Shown here in pieces: positions 51,374 through 62,665 of a DNA stretch of 64,000 bases. The first letter of the stretch is position 1. Each line of letters begins with the position of its first letter. Origin of the DNA: Desulfobacterales bacterium (GTDB lineage Bacteria > Desulfobacterota > Desulfobacteria > Desulfobacterales > JAHEIW01). Both the position numbers and the translations under genes were made by a program. The notes beneath the pieces are model-generated. The model searched no databases. It was not told the DNA's origin and saw only the letters and a list, made by a program, of their open reading frames with translations. The stretch is from contig JASJAN010000015.1 of the NCBI GenBank assembly GCA_030066985.1, forward strand, positions 1 through 64,000, written 5' to 3'.

Positions 51374-54300
51374 ATGAGCATACTATCCTGCGATAAAACG
51401 TGCAGTTTCCCAAAGAAATTACTCATTACACTTGAGCACTGCTTCAGCCGATACTACCGTCGGCTTGGAGTAGCACTGCTTGCAATAATAGTCGGGTTGC
51501 CTGTAGTTTCTTTTGCAAAAACATCGGCAACACAGATGAAATTCGAGTATGTATTCGATATCGGTGGCGAGCCCGGATTTGCTATTATTCAGGATCGCGA
51601 AGGTTTTCTATGGTTCACCTCTTTTTATAATGGAATGCTACGCTTTGACGGCTCCAGCAAATGGATGATTCGAGAAGGCGAGGATGGCATTTCCAGTGAC
51701 TTCGTAACCCAATTATTCGAAGATCGAGACGGTCATATCTGGGCGGGCACCAATCACGGCCTCAATCGCTACGACAAACGTACCAATACCATCACCCGGT
51801 TTTTTAAGGACCCCGCTCAGCCGGAATCCAGCCTGGCGGGCAATGTCTTCAACCTTTCATCGCGCACCATCATTCAAGATCGTCAGGGCTATCTGTGGTT
51901 TGGCACACAGGCCGGACTTTCCCGTTACGACCCGAAAACCGACCACTTCAACAATTATCAACATGATCCAGCAGACGCGCATTCGCTCTCAGATAACGAT
52001 ATATTCGGCCTGTTTGAGGATAGCGAGGGCTTCATCTGGGTGGCGACCAAAAACCACGGTGCGAATCGCCTCGACCCGAAGACAGGGCAAATCACCCGAT
52101 TTAGCCATGATCCAAACGATCCCGCCAGTTTGCCTGACAACGCAATCCAGTCCATCGTTCAGGACCGGGACGGTCACCTCTGGCTCGCCACCCGAGAGAA
52201 CGGCCTGATTCGCCGCGACCGTAACAGTGGATTTTTCAGTCATTTTAGACACCACCCCAATAATCCCGCCAGTCTGCCCCGAATGAGCATCTGGGATCTG
52301 GTGTTGTTGAAAAGCGGCGAGATCGCGCTGATAAGCGATTCATCCGCCGTCGGCCTGGTGCTGTTTGATCCTGGCACGTATAGACACCGCCAGTACCAGA
52401 AAAAACCGGGCGATCCATTCAGCCTTTCCACTAACACGGTGCACGGCGTATTCGAGGATCGAGACGGCACGCTGTGGATTATGCATAATAACGGCAAGGT
52501 GGATAAGGCCGATCCCCGCGGACAGAAATTCACCCTCTACCGCCACAACCCGCTTGATGAGCGTAGTTTGGCCAGTGATGCGGCTGTACCCGTGTATCAG
52601 GACCGCCATGGTCATGTTTGGGTGGGCCACTTCGGCTCGGGTCTGGACCGGTATAATCCCGAAACCGACGATTTCGCCCACCACAAGCCTGATTCCAAAG
52701 ACCCTGCAAGTTTGCCGCATGGCTATCCTGCTGGTTTCTTCGAGACCCACGATGGTAAGTTTATCGTCTCAACGGCCGCCGGCATGGTGTATTTTGATCC
52801 CGTCAATGGCAAAGTAACAGAGAGGATCACAGATGATACCTGGTTCTACACCATGATCCAAGACAAAGAGGACCCCGATGTCATCTGGGCCGTGGGCTGG
52901 GAACAGAGTCTAAACCGCTTCAATCTTCGCACCCGGGAGCGCAAGGTCTATCGTCATGATCCACAGAATCCGGACAGTTTCTCAGCCGTCACATCAGTGC
53001 GCTTCATCCGTGATAGCAATGATCCCGATATTTTCTGGATTGCTACATGGGGTGGTGGACTGGAAAAGTTTGATCGTCGGCGGGAAACCTTTACACACCA
53101 CCAGCACGAACCCGATGATCCCCGGAGCATCAGCTCCAACACCGTCTACGATGTGATGGAAGATTCCAGAGGCAACATCTGGGTTAGCACCGACAAAGGG
53201 TTGAACAAATTCGACAAACACGCCGGAACCTTCAAGCGGTTCGACAGGAGCGTTGGATTTAATGCCAAAATTGTCCATAACATACTGGAGGACCGCAGGG
53301 GCCGCCTGTGGATGGGGACCAATATCGGACTGGTGGAATTCGACATCGCCGACCAGCAGGTTATTAGAGTCTACACCGTTGAAGACGGCCTACACAGTCA
53401 CGACTTCTTTCCCACTGCAAGGGGCAAGACTCGCGATGGGCAGCTATGGTTCGGAGGCTTTAACGGGCTAAACCGTTTCGATCCGGGAAACTTAAAAGAA
53501 AACCCCAATCCACCACAGATATACCTCACCGAAATCAAACAGAGTGGTCAGCCGATCAAGTCTCCGACTGCCTTTGAGCTTTTGCGCGAGATTAACCTGG
53601 GATGGCGGGAAAACTTCTTCGAGTTTGAGTACGTCGCACTCAACTACACTGCCGCAAGCAAGAATCGGTACCGCTATAAACTCGAGGGTCTCGATCGAGA
53701 TTGGGTTGAGGCAGGCAAAAAGCGCTCCGGGCGATACTCCGGCCTGCAGGGCGGAACCTATACCCTGAGGATCAATGGTACTAATAACGACGGCATATGG
53801 AACAGACCCGAGCAGGAGGTAAAATTGAAGGTCAGCGTCAAGTCACCTCCCTGGCTGAGATTGTGGGCGCTGGTGTTGTATGTGCTGGCCGGCGTTTTGC
53901 TCTTTTACGGGGTTATTCGCTGGCGCCTATCGGCTTCCGAACGTCAACGCGTTTTGCTCCAGGATGAAGTAGATGCCCGCACCGCTGAACTTAGTTCTTC
54001 AGAGGAAAAATCCCGCCTGCTTTTAGAATCAGTCGGCGAGGGTATTTTTGGCGTTGACCTGGATGGTAAAGTGACCTTTATTAATCCGGCTGCTAATCGG
54101 TTGCTGGGCTACGGGCCTGAGGAACTTATCAGCGAGGAAATCCACGAGAAAATTCACCATTCATATGCAGACGGATCGCCCTATCCGAAAAGCGAATGCC
54201 CCATGTATTTAACGCGTGTTGACGGCACCAACCATTATATCGCCGACGAGGTACTCTGGCGAAAGGACGGCACGTCCTTTCCAGTTGCATACTCCAGCAC

Positions 54301-57058
54301 ACCGATAAAAAAAGACGAACAGATCGTTGGTGTCGTCGTTACATTTATGGACATCACCGAACAAAAGCGTGCTGAAGAGGTCATAAAAGAAAAGGAAACC
54401 CAATTGAGTACCGCCGTAAATAGTATGATCAACGGGATTTTCATGATCGATAAAGACCTTAATTTTCTGGTCACTAACAAACAATTTCACGAATTGTATG
54501 ATTTTCCCATTGAATTGGGAAATAAAGGGATGCCGTTTATTAACTTTTTACGCATTCGTGCCGAACGCGGTGACTATGGTCCGGGGGACCATGAAGCCTT
54601 GCTGGCAAAGCGTGTTGAAATGTACGAAGATGCAACCCAGGCCCCCAAAATGACGATATATGAAGATAAGATACCCGGCAATCGAACCACGGAAGTATAT
54701 CGTGCGCCAACGGAAGATGGTGGCTTTGTATTCGTGATCAACGACATTACGAAACAAAAAATGGCAGAAGATGAACTAAGAATCGCCAAAGAAACTGCCG
54801 TTGAAGCGACAAAAGCCAAGAGTGAATTTCTGGCGAACATGAGCCATGAAATCCGCACCCCCATGAACGCCATTATCGGAATGGCGCATCTGGCCCTGAA
54901 AACCAATCTCACTGCCAAGCAATACGACTATATCAAGAAAGTAGATAGCTCCGCCAAGTCCCTGCTTGGGATTATCAATGACATCCTGGATTTTTCAAAG
55001 ATCGAAGCCGGCAAGCTGGACATGGAGTCTGTGGACTTTCAACTTGAGGATACCCTTGACAACGTATCGACCCTGGTGGGCGTTAAAACCCAGGAAAAAG
55101 GGCTGGAACTTCTTTTTAAGATAGACCCAGCCGTGCCGGCAGCACTTGTAGGTGATCCGCTTCGCCTCGGGCAAATTCTGATTAATTTATCCAATAATGC
55201 CGTAAAATTTACCGAAGCGGGGGAGATCGTTGTCTCCTCCGAATTGGTCAAAAAAGACAACTCACAGGTCACCTTGAAATTTTCGGTTCAAGACACCGGT
55301 GTTGGCATGACCGCAGAACAGGCAGCCAAACTGTTTCAACCTTTTATGCAGGCAGACACATCTACTACCCGCAAATATGGTGGCACCGGACTGGGGTTAA
55401 CAATCAGCAAGCGGCTGGCAGAGATGATGGGTGGCCAAATTTGGGTCGAGAGCGCTAAAGGCCAGGGCAGTACCTTTAGCTTTACTGCCACCTTCGGACT
55501 GGGAAAAGAAAAAGCCAAAAAGCAATATAAACCCGCATCCGAATTGCGCGGCATGAGAGTTTTGGTAGTGGACGACAATGCAACCTCAAGGGACATTTTA
55601 CAGGAGATGCTGGAATCTTTTACTTTCGATGTCACCGTGGCTGCATCCGGACCGGAGGGAATCACAGAGCTCGAGAATGCTGCGGGAGATAAGCTTTTCG
55701 AGTTGGTTGTTATGGATTGGAAAATGCCAGGTATGGACGGTATCGAAGCAGCTAAACGGATCAAAGATCATAAGGATTTGAAAACAATTCCAGCTATCGT
55801 TTTGGTGACCGCCTATGGCCGGGAAGAGGTCATGCAACAGGCCGAGAAGGTTGGACTCGAGGGCTTTCTCCTTAAACCGATTAATCCATCTATGCTTTTT
55901 GACACCATAATGCAGGCATTTGGCAAAGCAGTGGCTGACACTTCGCAGATTGCGCAAAGACCTGAACAGGAAGCCGAGGCTTTGGAAAATTTGCGAGGGG
56001 CTCGCGTGCTGTTAGTAGAAGATAATCAGATTAACCAGCAAGTAGCAATGGAGATTCTGCAGGGTGTGGGGCTCGACGTTACAATAGCAAATAATGGCCA
56101 GGAAGGCGTCGACGCAGCGAAAAAAAATCCATATGATGTCGTCTTAATGGACATTCAAATGCCGGTAATGGATGGTTTAACCGCCACGCGTGAAATCCGA
56201 AAAGAACAAAAATTCATAGATTTACCGATTATTGCGATGACGGCTCATGCCATGGCCGGTGATGAAAATAAAAGTCTGGAGGCTGGCATGAACGGTCATG
56301 TCACCAAACCCATTGACCCTGAACAGCTGTTTTCAACTCTGCAGAAATGGATAAAACCGTGTGAGAAACGAACCCAGGTCGAGGCATCGGAAGCTCCTGT
56401 TAAGCAAGCTGAATCGGGCAAGGCGGCCCTTGCAGAAGATGAACTTCCGGAATTTTTGTCGGGATTTGATCTGGCAGATGGATTAAAGCGATTGCAGGGA
56501 AACAAAAAACTTTATCGGAAGCTGCTATTAAGTTTTGCTACAGACTATAACGAGGTAGCAAATAAAATCCGCCGGGCGCTTGATGCCGAAGATTTTGATC
56601 AAGCCCACAGCCTGGTGCACAATCTCAAAGGGTTGGCCGGTAATCTGGCGGCTACGGAGCTTCAGGCATCCGCGGTGAATTTAGAGAAACTTGTCAAAGG
56701 AGTTGAAAAGATAACCCCATCATCAAAAGAGCTAAATATAGAATTCTCAAAGCTTGAAGGTGCCCTCAATCAAGCCTTGGGGTCAGCCCAAAGCCTTGGT
56801 GCATCCGCTGAAGAAAACGCCGAACAACTTTCCGCTGATGATCTTATAGAAATCGCCACCGAATTATCTGAAGACTTTGCCAAACGTATCCGTGATGCGG
56901 CTGAAATGGGAGATGTCACCACGTTAAACACCATCGCAGAGGAAATTAAGGACCAATCAGATTCCTGCGCGCTACTCAGCAAAAAAATTATACAGATGGC
57001 CGAAGACTTTGACCTGGATGGTATCCAAAAATTAGCGGATGCATTAGATGCAGGTTGA
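51374..57058 (+). CDS. Giant hybrid histidine kinase with Reg_prop sensor
   Basis: An 1894-aa inner-membrane sensor. A signal/anchor helix near residues 33-50 precedes about a dozen Reg_prop beta-propeller repeats (pattern [20 protein letters not shown]) over residues 60-690, then a Y_Y_Y domain, a membrane helix near 815-840, and two PAS domains. The kinase has His1158 ([15 protein letters not shown]) and [10 protein letters not shown] in the ATPase. Receivers follow with Asp1448 ([12 protein letters not shown]) and Asp1593 ([12 protein letters not shown]), then an Hpt domain with His1749 ([10 protein letters not shown]). All phosphorelay residues are kept. No output protein is adjacent. Confidence 0.92.
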   Translation: MSILSCDKTCSFPKKLLITLEHCFSRYYRRLGVALLAIIVGLPVVSFAKTSATQMKFEYVFDIGGEPGFAIIQDREGFLWFTSFYNGMLRFDGSSKWMIREGEDGISSDFVTQLFEDRDGHIWAGTNHGLNRYDKRTNTITRFFKDPAQPESSLAGNVFNLSSRTIIQDRQGYLWFGTQAGLSRYDPKTDHFNNYQHDPADAHSLSDNDIFGLFEDSEGFIWVATKNHGANRLDPKTGQITRFSHDPNDPASLPDNAIQSIVQDRDGHLWLATRENGLIRRDRNSGFFSHFRHHPNNPASLPRMSIWDLVLLKSGEIALISDSSAVGLVLFDPGTYRHRQYQKKPGDPFSLSTNTVHGVFEDRDGTLWIMHNNGKVDKADPRGQKFTLYRHNPLDERSLASDAAVPVYQDRHGHVWVGHFGSGLDRYNPETDDFAHHKPDSKDPASLPHGYPAGFFETHDGKFIVSTAAGMVYFDPVNGKVTERITDDTWFYTMIQDKEDPDVIWAVGWEQSLNRFNLRTRERKVYRHDPQNPDSFSAVTSVRFIRDSNDPDIFWIATWGGGLEKFDRRRETFTHHQHEPDDPRSISSNTVYDVMEDSRGNIWVSTDKGLNKFDKHAGTFKRFDRSVGFNAKIVHNILEDRRGRLWMGTNIGLVEFDIADQQVIRVYTVEDGLHSHDFFPTARGKTRDGQLWFGGFNGLNRFDPGNLKENPNPPQIYLTEIKQSGQPIKSPTAFELLREINLGWRENFFEFEYVALNYTAASKNRYRYKLEGLDRDWVEAGKKRSGRYSGLQGGTYTLRINGTNNDGIWNRPEQEVKLKVSVKSPPWLRLWALVLYVLAGVLLFYGVIRWRLSASERQRVLLQDEVDARTAELSSSEEKSRLLLESVGEGIFGVDLDGKVTFINPAANRLLGYGPEELISEEIHEKIHHSYADGSPYPKSECPMYLTRVDGTNHYIADEVLWRKDGTSFPVAYSSTPIKKDEQIVGVVVTFMDITEQKRAEEVIKEKETQLSTAVNSMINGIFMIDKDLNFLVTNKQFHELYDFPIELGNKGMPFINFLRIRAERGDYGPGDHEALLAKRVEMYEDATQAPKMTIYEDKIPGNRTTEVYRAPTEDGGFVFVINDITKQKMAEDELRIAKETAVEATKAKSEFLANMSHEIRTPMNAIIGMAHLALKTNLTAKQYDYIKKVDSSAKSLLGIINDILDFSKIEAGKLDMESVDFQLEDTLDNVSTLVGVKTQEKGLELLFKIDPAVPAALVGDPLRLGQILINLSNNAVKFTEAGEIVVSSELVKKDNSQVTLKFSVQDTGVGMTAEQAAKLFQPFMQADTSTTRKYGGTGLGLTISKRLAEMMGGQIWVESAKGQGSTFSFTATFGLGKEKAKKQYKPASELRGMRVLVVDDNATSRDILQEMLESFTFDVTVAASGPEGITELENAAGDKLFELVVMDWKMPGMDGIEAAKRIKDHKDLKTIPAIVLVTAYGREEVMQQAEKVGLEGFLLKPINPSMLFDTIMQAFGKAVADTSQIAQRPEQEAEALENLRGARVLLVEDNQINQQVAMEILQGVGLDVTIANNGQEGVDAAKKNPYDVVLMDIQMPVMDGLTATREIRKEQKFIDLPIIAMTAHAMAGDENKSLEAGMNGHVTKPIDPEQLFSTLQKWIKPCEKRTQVEASEAPVKQAESGKAALAEDELPEFLSGFDLADGLKRLQGNKKLYRKLLLSFATDYNEVANKIRRALDAEDFDQAHSLVHNLKGLAGNLAATELQASAVNLEKLVKGVEKITPSSKELNIEFSKLEGALNQALGSAQSLGASAEENAEQLSADDLIEIATELSEDFAKRIRDAAEMGDVTTLNTIAEEIKDQSDSCALLSKKIIQMAEDFDLDGIQKLADALDAG

Positions 57059-57410
57059 ATATCAGAGTTTTTGGATTGCCTACCGAAGTTTACAATTATG
57101 CCGGATTTTGGATTTCGGCTGATATGTTTGAAAGTGTCAATAAAAAACTACTTATCCACCCCTTTTATCAAGGTTAGCGATTTACGATGTTGGTCTCCAG
57201 ATTCCTAAAAGAGGCACGACTATTAGCGACGGTGGATCATGCTGATATACGCGGGTTGGTTACCGCAAGACTTGTATTCGTCGCGGAGCTGCCTCTGTCT
57301 ATGTGCGGGAGTTTTGCATTCCCTTAGCCGAAGCGAGGATTCTCCTTGCCGTGGTCGCGCCCCTACAAGGAATCTGGAGAACCATAATTTTTTAAAATAA
57401 TTTTATTGCC
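57059..57410. other. Gap between the kinase and transposase genes
   Basis: Holds the inverted repeat described at 57192-57383. The kinase gene has no clear terminator within it. Confidence 0.4.
57192..57383. repeat. 192-bp non-coding stretch bounded by inverted repeats
   Basis: TCTCCAGATTCCT (57194-57206) is the exact reverse complement of AGGAATCTGGAGA (57368-57380); the flanking GGT and ACC extend it. It is directly 3' of the IS110-family transposase gene. IS1111-type elements have their guide (bridge/seek) RNA in this position, but it could also be an unrelated MITE. Confidence 0.6.
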
Positions 57411-58616
57411 TCAAGCAGTTATTTGCTGCACCTGTTTATCGATGGCCCAGATAAAGGCACTTAATTCTCTTGCAATCGCGGTGGTAATGGCTTGCTTTGA
57501 TTTTCCCCGAGCAAAAAGGCGGCGATACTTACCGCACAAGCGCAGTTGAGCCTTCCAAGATATTTCACAAATTCGATCATCAAGACCTTGTTGCCGTTTC
57601 AGGATCGGTTTTGTTTTTCGCGCCCTCAAGTTATAGGTCCAGGCAGCTTCGATAAGCGCCCGGCGAACATGACTATTGCCGGTTTTGGTAATGGAACCGC
57701 GACGGATCCGATTGCCGCTTGAATGCTCAGAGGGTACAAGACCCAGATAAGCCATTAATTGTTTCGGATTTTTGAAACGATTCATATCACCGATCTCTGC
57801 GACAACGGTAGTTGCCACAATCAGCGATACACCCCGTAGCGCCTGGTAGGCCCTGACAAAAGGCGCACGGCTCCATTGAGCAACTAAGTCCTGGATTTGT
57901 TCTGTGATGCGTTTTATTCGACGCGTGCACTCATTAGCCGCATCAATGTATTCCTGTAAAACAATTTGCTGTGCTCGGTGAGCAGGTTTGAGCTCAGCAA
58001 GCCAATTCATATGCCCCTTTGTCCAGTTTTTCTTTCCCGGATAATAATGCCCATGGCGCAATAAAAAAGCCAGCAACTGCTGACGGGTTTTACGTTCGAT
58101 TCGTCTAATGTCAACACGGCAGCGAAGCAGATCCCGTATGGCCTCGTCTTCTGCGGTTGGCACATAAATGCTGGTCAGTTCTCCAGCACGAAACAAACGC
58201 ACCAGATTGAGCGCATCGCGCCGGTCGGTTTTAATACGATCGCCACTTCGTTTTGGAACAAGCGAAGGCGCCACCACTGAACAGCTATGACCTTTTGAGG
58301 TTAAATGACGATAAATCGGATAACCACAGGGGCCGGCCTCATAAACAAAATGAAGATCTGCCCCCGGTGATTTGAGTTTGCCTACCAGTTTGTCCAACGC
58401 TTGGAGTGTTCCATCAATTTTACCATAGGATCGAACCTTACCGTTGGCACGTGCGTCGGTGATGGCAACATCGATGCTTTTTTTGTGGACATCCAAGCCA
58501 ATATACAATATTTTCTTTTGCATGGTCTGCCTCCTTGGTTTTGGCTCTGAGCCGTTTTGACCTCTATAGGTCGCACAGCTTAACCCACGCCGCAAGGGGC
58601 AGACCTTTCAACTTTC
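57384..58616 (-). mobile_element. IS110/IS1111-family insertion sequence (ends unresolved)
   Basis: An intact transposase with non-coding sequence on both sides. IS110 elements lack long terminal inverted repeats and make no regular target duplication, so the ends cannot be set from one copy. If the inverted-repeat stretch at 57192-57383 belongs to it, the element is IS1111-like and extends left to that point. Confidence 0.55.
57411..58523 (-). CDS. IS110-family transposase (DEDD recombinase)
   Basis: A 370-aa enzyme. The N-terminal DEDD RuvC-like domain shows YIGLDVHKKSIDVAITDA (Asp11), FVYEAGPCGYPIYRHL and IKTDRRDALNLVRLF. The C-terminal Tnp_20 domain shows LRGVSLIVATTVVAEIGDM, LMAYLGLVPSEHSSGNRIRR and GNSHVRRALIEAAW with the catalytic Ser. 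All parts are present and in frame, so it may be active. AAGGAGGCAGACC fixes ATG 58523. Confidence 0.92.
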   Translation of the reverse strand: MQKKILYIGLDVHKKSIDVAITDARANGKVRSYGKIDGTLQALDKLVGKLKSPGADLHFVYEAGPCGYPIYRHLTSKGHSCSVVAPSLVPKRSGDRIKTDRRDALNLVRLFRAGELTSIYVPTAEDEAIRDLLRCRVDIRRIERKTRQQLLAFLLRHGHYYPGKKNWTKGHMNWLAELKPAHRAQQIVLQEYIDAANECTRRIKRITEQIQDLVAQWSRAPFVRAYQALRGVSLIVATTVVAEIGDMNRFKNPKQLMAYLGLVPSEHSSGNRIRRGSITKTGNSHVRRALIEAAWTYNLRARKTKPILKRQQGLDDRICEISWKAQLRLCGKYRRLFARGKSKQAITTAIARELSAFIWAIDKQVQQITA

Positions 58617-58892
58617 AAACATTATGTCTATGCATACAAAAGCTGATACGCTGAAAAAAATTTTAGATATTATGATGAAAACTGAAATTTAAAGGAATTG
58701 ATGATATGTAGATGATATCACTACTCTTGCTAACATACAGATATTGTTAGAGCGGGTTGTCAAGGCAAGTAAATACTGACTTTGACTATTGGTAAATCAT
58801 CTCCGTCTTCCGACATAGCTGTGTCTTCTATCTTCCGTCTTCAGTCTTCCGCCTTCCGTCATCTGTCATCTGTCATCTGTAAGCGTAACTTA
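58596..58892. other. Gap upstream of the transposase with a heptad array
   Basis: Holds the array at 58802-58879 and otherwise AT-rich sequence. The array ends 14 bases before the stop codon of the GTPase gene. Confidence 0.5.
58802..58879. repeat. Direct heptad array TCTTCCG/TCATCTG
   Basis: Eight unbroken 7-mers run from 58824 to 58879 (TCTTCTA, TCTTCCG, TCTTCAG, TCTTCCG, CCTTCCG and three TCATCTG), preceded at 58802-58815 by two more. It lies just past the GTPase gene's stop. Confidence 0.85.
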
Positions 58893-60674
58893 TCAACGAT
58901 CTGACTCCGCCAAAGCAGCAAGCGCAAGCACGGTATCTAGCTGAGCCTTGACCGGATTTTGATTGAGCTCTTGGAGATGGTCCATCTGATGCTTGAGTTT
59001 TTCAAAGGCTTTGGCCGTGATTCGGTTGGTGGAGGCCACGGCTCGGATGCACAACTGCAGAATAAAGAAGCTTAAAAATAAAACCAGACCGATGGCCCAG
59101 AAGGCGTGCATAAAAAAATCGCCGGAAAGGTACTCGCCGGTGAAAAAGGATTCCAGGGTCAACCAGCCGCAATACCCCAGAATACCGACGGCGGGCAAAT
59201 TGAAAAGAAATTGAACAAACAGGCCGCTGAGCTTGGTGGTCAAACGCTCGATCTGGCCGTCCAAAGCCCCGCTCCAGATGGCGGCCAGCTTTTCTTCAAA
59301 ACCGGCGGTGCCTGACAAGGCATCTTCTACTTTGCGAATCGAGCTGTCAAAGCCGCCCCTAACAAGGGATTTGGCAATTTCGGGCCAGCTTTCCAGCACC
59401 ACCAGACGGTAATTTCTGAAAGCCGCTATCATCTGCTGATCTTTTTGCGGATCGTCAAGGGCTGCCTGGCTATCTTTGGACTGTTTTATGGCCGACAAAC
59501 GGTTGAGCACCTGGCGCACCGGCCGGCCGAATCGCAGAACAGCCATGAGGCCGCTGCCAAAAATCAGCAGCCGCGCCCAGATGGCAATCATCCACCCCAT
59601 GGGCCCCAGCCAGCGCTGAGCCAGCTTCTGATACACCAGCACATTCAACCCGAACAATTGTTGTACCCCGCTTTCCTGCATGCCGGCCAGCGCATCCTCC
59701 AGCGCTTTTTTTTCAGTCGCAGCCATACGCTCAGCCGCATCTGATAAAACAGCCTGATGGCCTAAAACGTGGCGGCCGGCTTCTTCAAAGACAAAATCCC
59801 GCAGGCGCCGCACATTTTCAATTCGCCGGTCGATGACAAAGCCGGCCTGGTTGATGGTGTTGACCACCAGCTGCTGCAGCTCTTCAAATTCGTCAAAATC
59901 ATGCCGCGGTTCAGCAGCGGCATCCCAATTGGGATCGTTGAGATTGCGGCGGGCCGATATGCAAAACACCCGATCTGCCGGCACCTGCCAGCCCGTGCGG
60001 ATATGCTCTAAAAAATCGGGCACGATTTGATCCTTGAGCTCCGCTTTGTCCAGCCGGTCGCATTTATTGAGAACGCACACCAGGGATTCCCCACTGAAGT
60101 TGGGGATAAAGCGCGCCAGAAAATCAACATGGTCTCGTCGCTTGGGGTTCTCGGCATCAAATACGCAGATCAGCATATCTGATCGGGCGATGGTCTTTTC
60201 GACAATGGGGATATGTTTGCGAAATGCGCGGCTGTCAGTATCGGGGGTATCCACCAGAAGCACGTGCTCAAAGCGCACCGCCGCCGGGTTCGAGCGGGTT
60301 TCAACAATTTCACTGTTCAGCTCTTCCACCAATTGATCACTATCCCCGGCATTGGCGCTGAAAACAATCAAATGATCGGTGGTGGGCCGCTCATGACCGA
60401 TGTCGGAAAGGTCATCCACCCCGGCCAGGGCGTTTAGCAAAGTGGATTTGCCCGAGCCGCTGGGGCCGACAAGCGTGAGCACCAGCTTGCGCTCAAAGCG
60501 CTCAGCGATACCGTCGATCATGCCGGTGGCCTGATGGCACTGTTTTTCAAGCCCGCGGCCAGGCAGCCACATCGGTGCCTGTCCCAGCTCGGTGCTTAAG
60601 CGCTGCAGGTCATTTTTAGATTCGGCGATTTTACCCAGAGCCTTTAAAATGGCTGTATGACGATCAAAATTCAT
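58893..60674 (-). CDS. Dynamin-like large GTPase B
   Basis: A 593-aa membrane-linked GTPase. G1 is LVGPSGSGKSTLLNALAG (residues 69-86), G3 LLVDTPDTDSR (Asp142) and G4 VLNKCDRLDK (Asn203 to Asp206), all intact. After about 300 helical residues come hydrophobic segments near 355-380, 500-515 and 525-550 that could insert in the membrane. It starts 3 nt after the stop of GTPase A, so both come from one mRNA. Bacterial dynamins often work as such pairs in membrane remodelling; the role here is unproven. Confidence 0.82.
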   Translation of the reverse strand: MNFDRHTAILKALGKIAESKNDLQRLSTELGQAPMWLPGRGLEKQCHQATGMIDGIAERFERKLVLTLVGPSGSGKSTLLNALAGVDDLSDIGHERPTTDHLIVFSANAGDSDQLVEELNSEIVETRSNPAAVRFEHVLLVDTPDTDSRAFRKHIPIVEKTIARSDMLICVFDAENPKRRDHVDFLARFIPNFSGESLVCVLNKCDRLDKAELKDQIVPDFLEHIRTGWQVPADRVFCISARRNLNDPNWDAAAEPRHDFDEFEELQQLVVNTINQAGFVIDRRIENVRRLRDFVFEEAGRHVLGHQAVLSDAAERMAATEKKALEDALAGMQESGVQQLFGLNVLVYQKLAQRWLGPMGWMIAIWARLLIFGSGLMAVLRFGRPVRQVLNRLSAIKQSKDSQAALDDPQKDQQMIAAFRNYRLVVLESWPEIAKSLVRGGFDSSIRKVEDALSGTAGFEEKLAAIWSGALDGQIERLTTKLSGLFVQFLFNLPAVGILGYCGWLTLESFFTGEYLSGDFFMHAFWAIGLVLFLSFFILQLCIRAVASTNRITAKAFEKLKHQMDHLQELNQNPVKAQLDTVLALAALAESDR

Positions 60675-60677
60675 ATT

Positions 60678-62642
60678 TTACCCGAGCTCCTTTGCACAGA
60701 CATCCATACTGGTTTGCAGCGCTGTCAGCTCTGCGGTGACCCGCTCGATGGTTTCGCCGACCGTGCCAATCGTGGCGCCGGTGATGGTATCCTCAAAAAG
60801 CTGTTGCACCTTTTTGAGTTTATGATCAAACCAGGCCTCGGCAATGGGTCCCAGCATGGTCTGCAGCTGGTGTTGATCAGCCTTTTTCATCTGGGTGGTC
60901 ACCGGTATGGCCACCAGGGCATAGAGGTCTTTGGCCCCGAAAAGACCGGTCAGTTTCACCTTAATACCCGCAGCACCAACTGGATCGCCAGTGGACAGCA
61001 CATAGGTCACCGCCGCGGTGGCCGGCAAGACATTCAGCGATGCCCAGAAGGTCTGGCTGATTTTAGACCACAGACCCATCTGTCTGCGGAATTGGTTGGC
61101 CAGCTTTTTTAAATCTTTGAGCATGTCCGCGGGGATATCCAGCAATTCTTCTTTTTCAGACAGGATCATCTGCAGCATGGTCTTAAAATCCTGGTCCCGC
61201 AAGGCCGCCTGCTGCGGTAAGACCGCCGGGTGGGTATCCACAAAAAACCGCAGGATGCGGTCTTTGTCGGCAGATTCCGCCCGGGGGTTTTGGGTATCGG
61301 CGATCCGGCGCGCCATTCGAATGCGCTCAACACATCCGGCCATGCGCTCAACCACAGGATCGTTTAAAGAGCCGCTGACCGCTATCTGGGGGCCTATGGC
61401 CTGGGCATGCAGACTGGTCACCGCAGTCACCAGATCTTCTTCCAGCTTTTTATTAAAATCGGCGGCATCTTTTTTTCCTTCCGGGCCCGGTGCAATGCGC
61501 GCCTTGGCCCAAACAGCAGCTCCGAAAAGCATTTTAAGGGGAAATTCGATCACATTGCCGGTTTTGCGCATAACCTTAATATGGGCCGGGTCGGTTTTGG
61601 CCCAAATTTTGGCAAACCGTTTCATAACCCGATCCATCGGAAAATGTTTGAGGGCTTCATGCACATACTGGCTCTGAACGGTCTGAAACGCATCCAGATA
61701 AAGCTGCAGCTCATCAAGCGAGCAGCGTGCATCCGCCAGGAAATCTTGCGCTTTCTTGAAGGCATCCGCCAGGATGGAGCCATGCAGCTCAAGTCGCAAC
61801 TGTGGGGCGTCGATGGCAGCCAGCGCGGCATCAAAATCAGCGGCATTTTCGGTGACGGGCCGCAGCTTCATAAACTGCTCACCGGCCGCCACCTGGTTAT
61901 CTTCATCCGTGCGGTAGATACCCAGAATATGTTTATCAGCCTCAGCACCGTAAATACCGTCGGCCACGGTCATGGCATGCTCGCGTACCTCCGCATCGTT
62001 AAAATTGGGATAAACGCGGTAGATCAAAAAGCATTTGCGGGTGCCGATGCCGGTCAGCATTTCGGACATAAAGTCAGTGTTGTCGCGGTTGTTGTAATTG
62101 GAGTTGGTAAATATATAAATGAAAATATCGGAAGCCTCCAGCGCCATGCGGGTTACATCCCGGTTGGTGTATTCTCCTCTGGCGCCAGTGTCAAAATCGG
62201 GAGTATCCAATAAAACCAGATCCTGCGGTCCTGTGCGGTTGATCACATATAGCGGGTTGCCCGGACGGGTAAGCTCGGCGCTGTCTTTAAGCGGCTGCAG
62301 ATCGGCTTTAAACGGCTCGGCCAAATCTGACACCAGCCGGTTTTGTTTGACCAGGGTTTCCGGAACCGAAAACAGCACCCGGCGGTTCATACCGGCCCGG
62401 CCGCCGGCCGGCGCCAGGCGCTCTGCGGCCAGAGAGTTGAACAGGGTCGATTTGCCGGAGGAACCCCCGCCGCAAATGGCCGCGACAACCGGGAAATCGG
62501 TTGAAAACCGGGGTATTAATTTGGCTTCAACGATGTGGCGCCAAGAGGCGATCTCGGATGCCTGACCGCACTGCAGCAGCTGCGCCAGACGCGGGATGCC
62601 GTCTTTTAAATCCAACAGAGCGTTATGAAAAGTGGGTTCCAT
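60678..62642 (-). CDS. Dynamin-like large GTPase A
   Basis: A 654-aa GTPase. G1 is AAICGGGSSGKSTLFNSL (residues 54-71) and G3 VLLDTPDFDTG (Asp146). Where G4 should be, the chain reads CFLIYRVYPNFNDAEVR, with no NKxD. So it may bind GTP differently or mainly support its partner. The C-terminal half is helical, with a hydrophobic stretch ASLNVLPATAAVTYVLSTG that may touch the membrane. It is the first gene of the pair; the ribosome site is weak. Confidence 0.82.
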   Translation of the reverse strand: MEPTFHNALLDLKDGIPRLAQLLQCGQASEIASWRHIVEAKLIPRFSTDFPVVAAICGGGSSGKSTLFNSLAAERLAPAGGRAGMNRRVLFSVPETLVKQNRLVSDLAEPFKADLQPLKDSAELTRPGNPLYVINRTGPQDLVLLDTPDFDTGARGEYTNRDVTRMALEASDIFIYIFTNSNYNNRDNTDFMSEMLTGIGTRKCFLIYRVYPNFNDAEVREHAMTVADGIYGAEADKHILGIYRTDEDNQVAAGEQFMKLRPVTENAADFDAALAAIDAPQLRLELHGSILADAFKKAQDFLADARCSLDELQLYLDAFQTVQSQYVHEALKHFPMDRVMKRFAKIWAKTDPAHIKVMRKTGNVIEFPLKMLFGAAVWAKARIAPGPEGKKDAADFNKKLEEDLVTAVTSLHAQAIGPQIAVSGSLNDPVVERMAGCVERIRMARRIADTQNPRAESADKDRILRFFVDTHPAVLPQQAALRDQDFKTMLQMILSEKEELLDIPADMLKDLKKLANQFRRQMGLWSKISQTFWASLNVLPATAAVTYVLSTGDPVGAAGIKVKLTGLFGAKDLYALVAIPVTTQMKKADQHQLQTMLGPIAEAWFDHKLKKVQQLFEDTITGATIGTVGETIERVTAELTALQTSMDVCAKELG

Positions 62643-62665
62643 AGGCTATTTCTATTTAATTTAGC

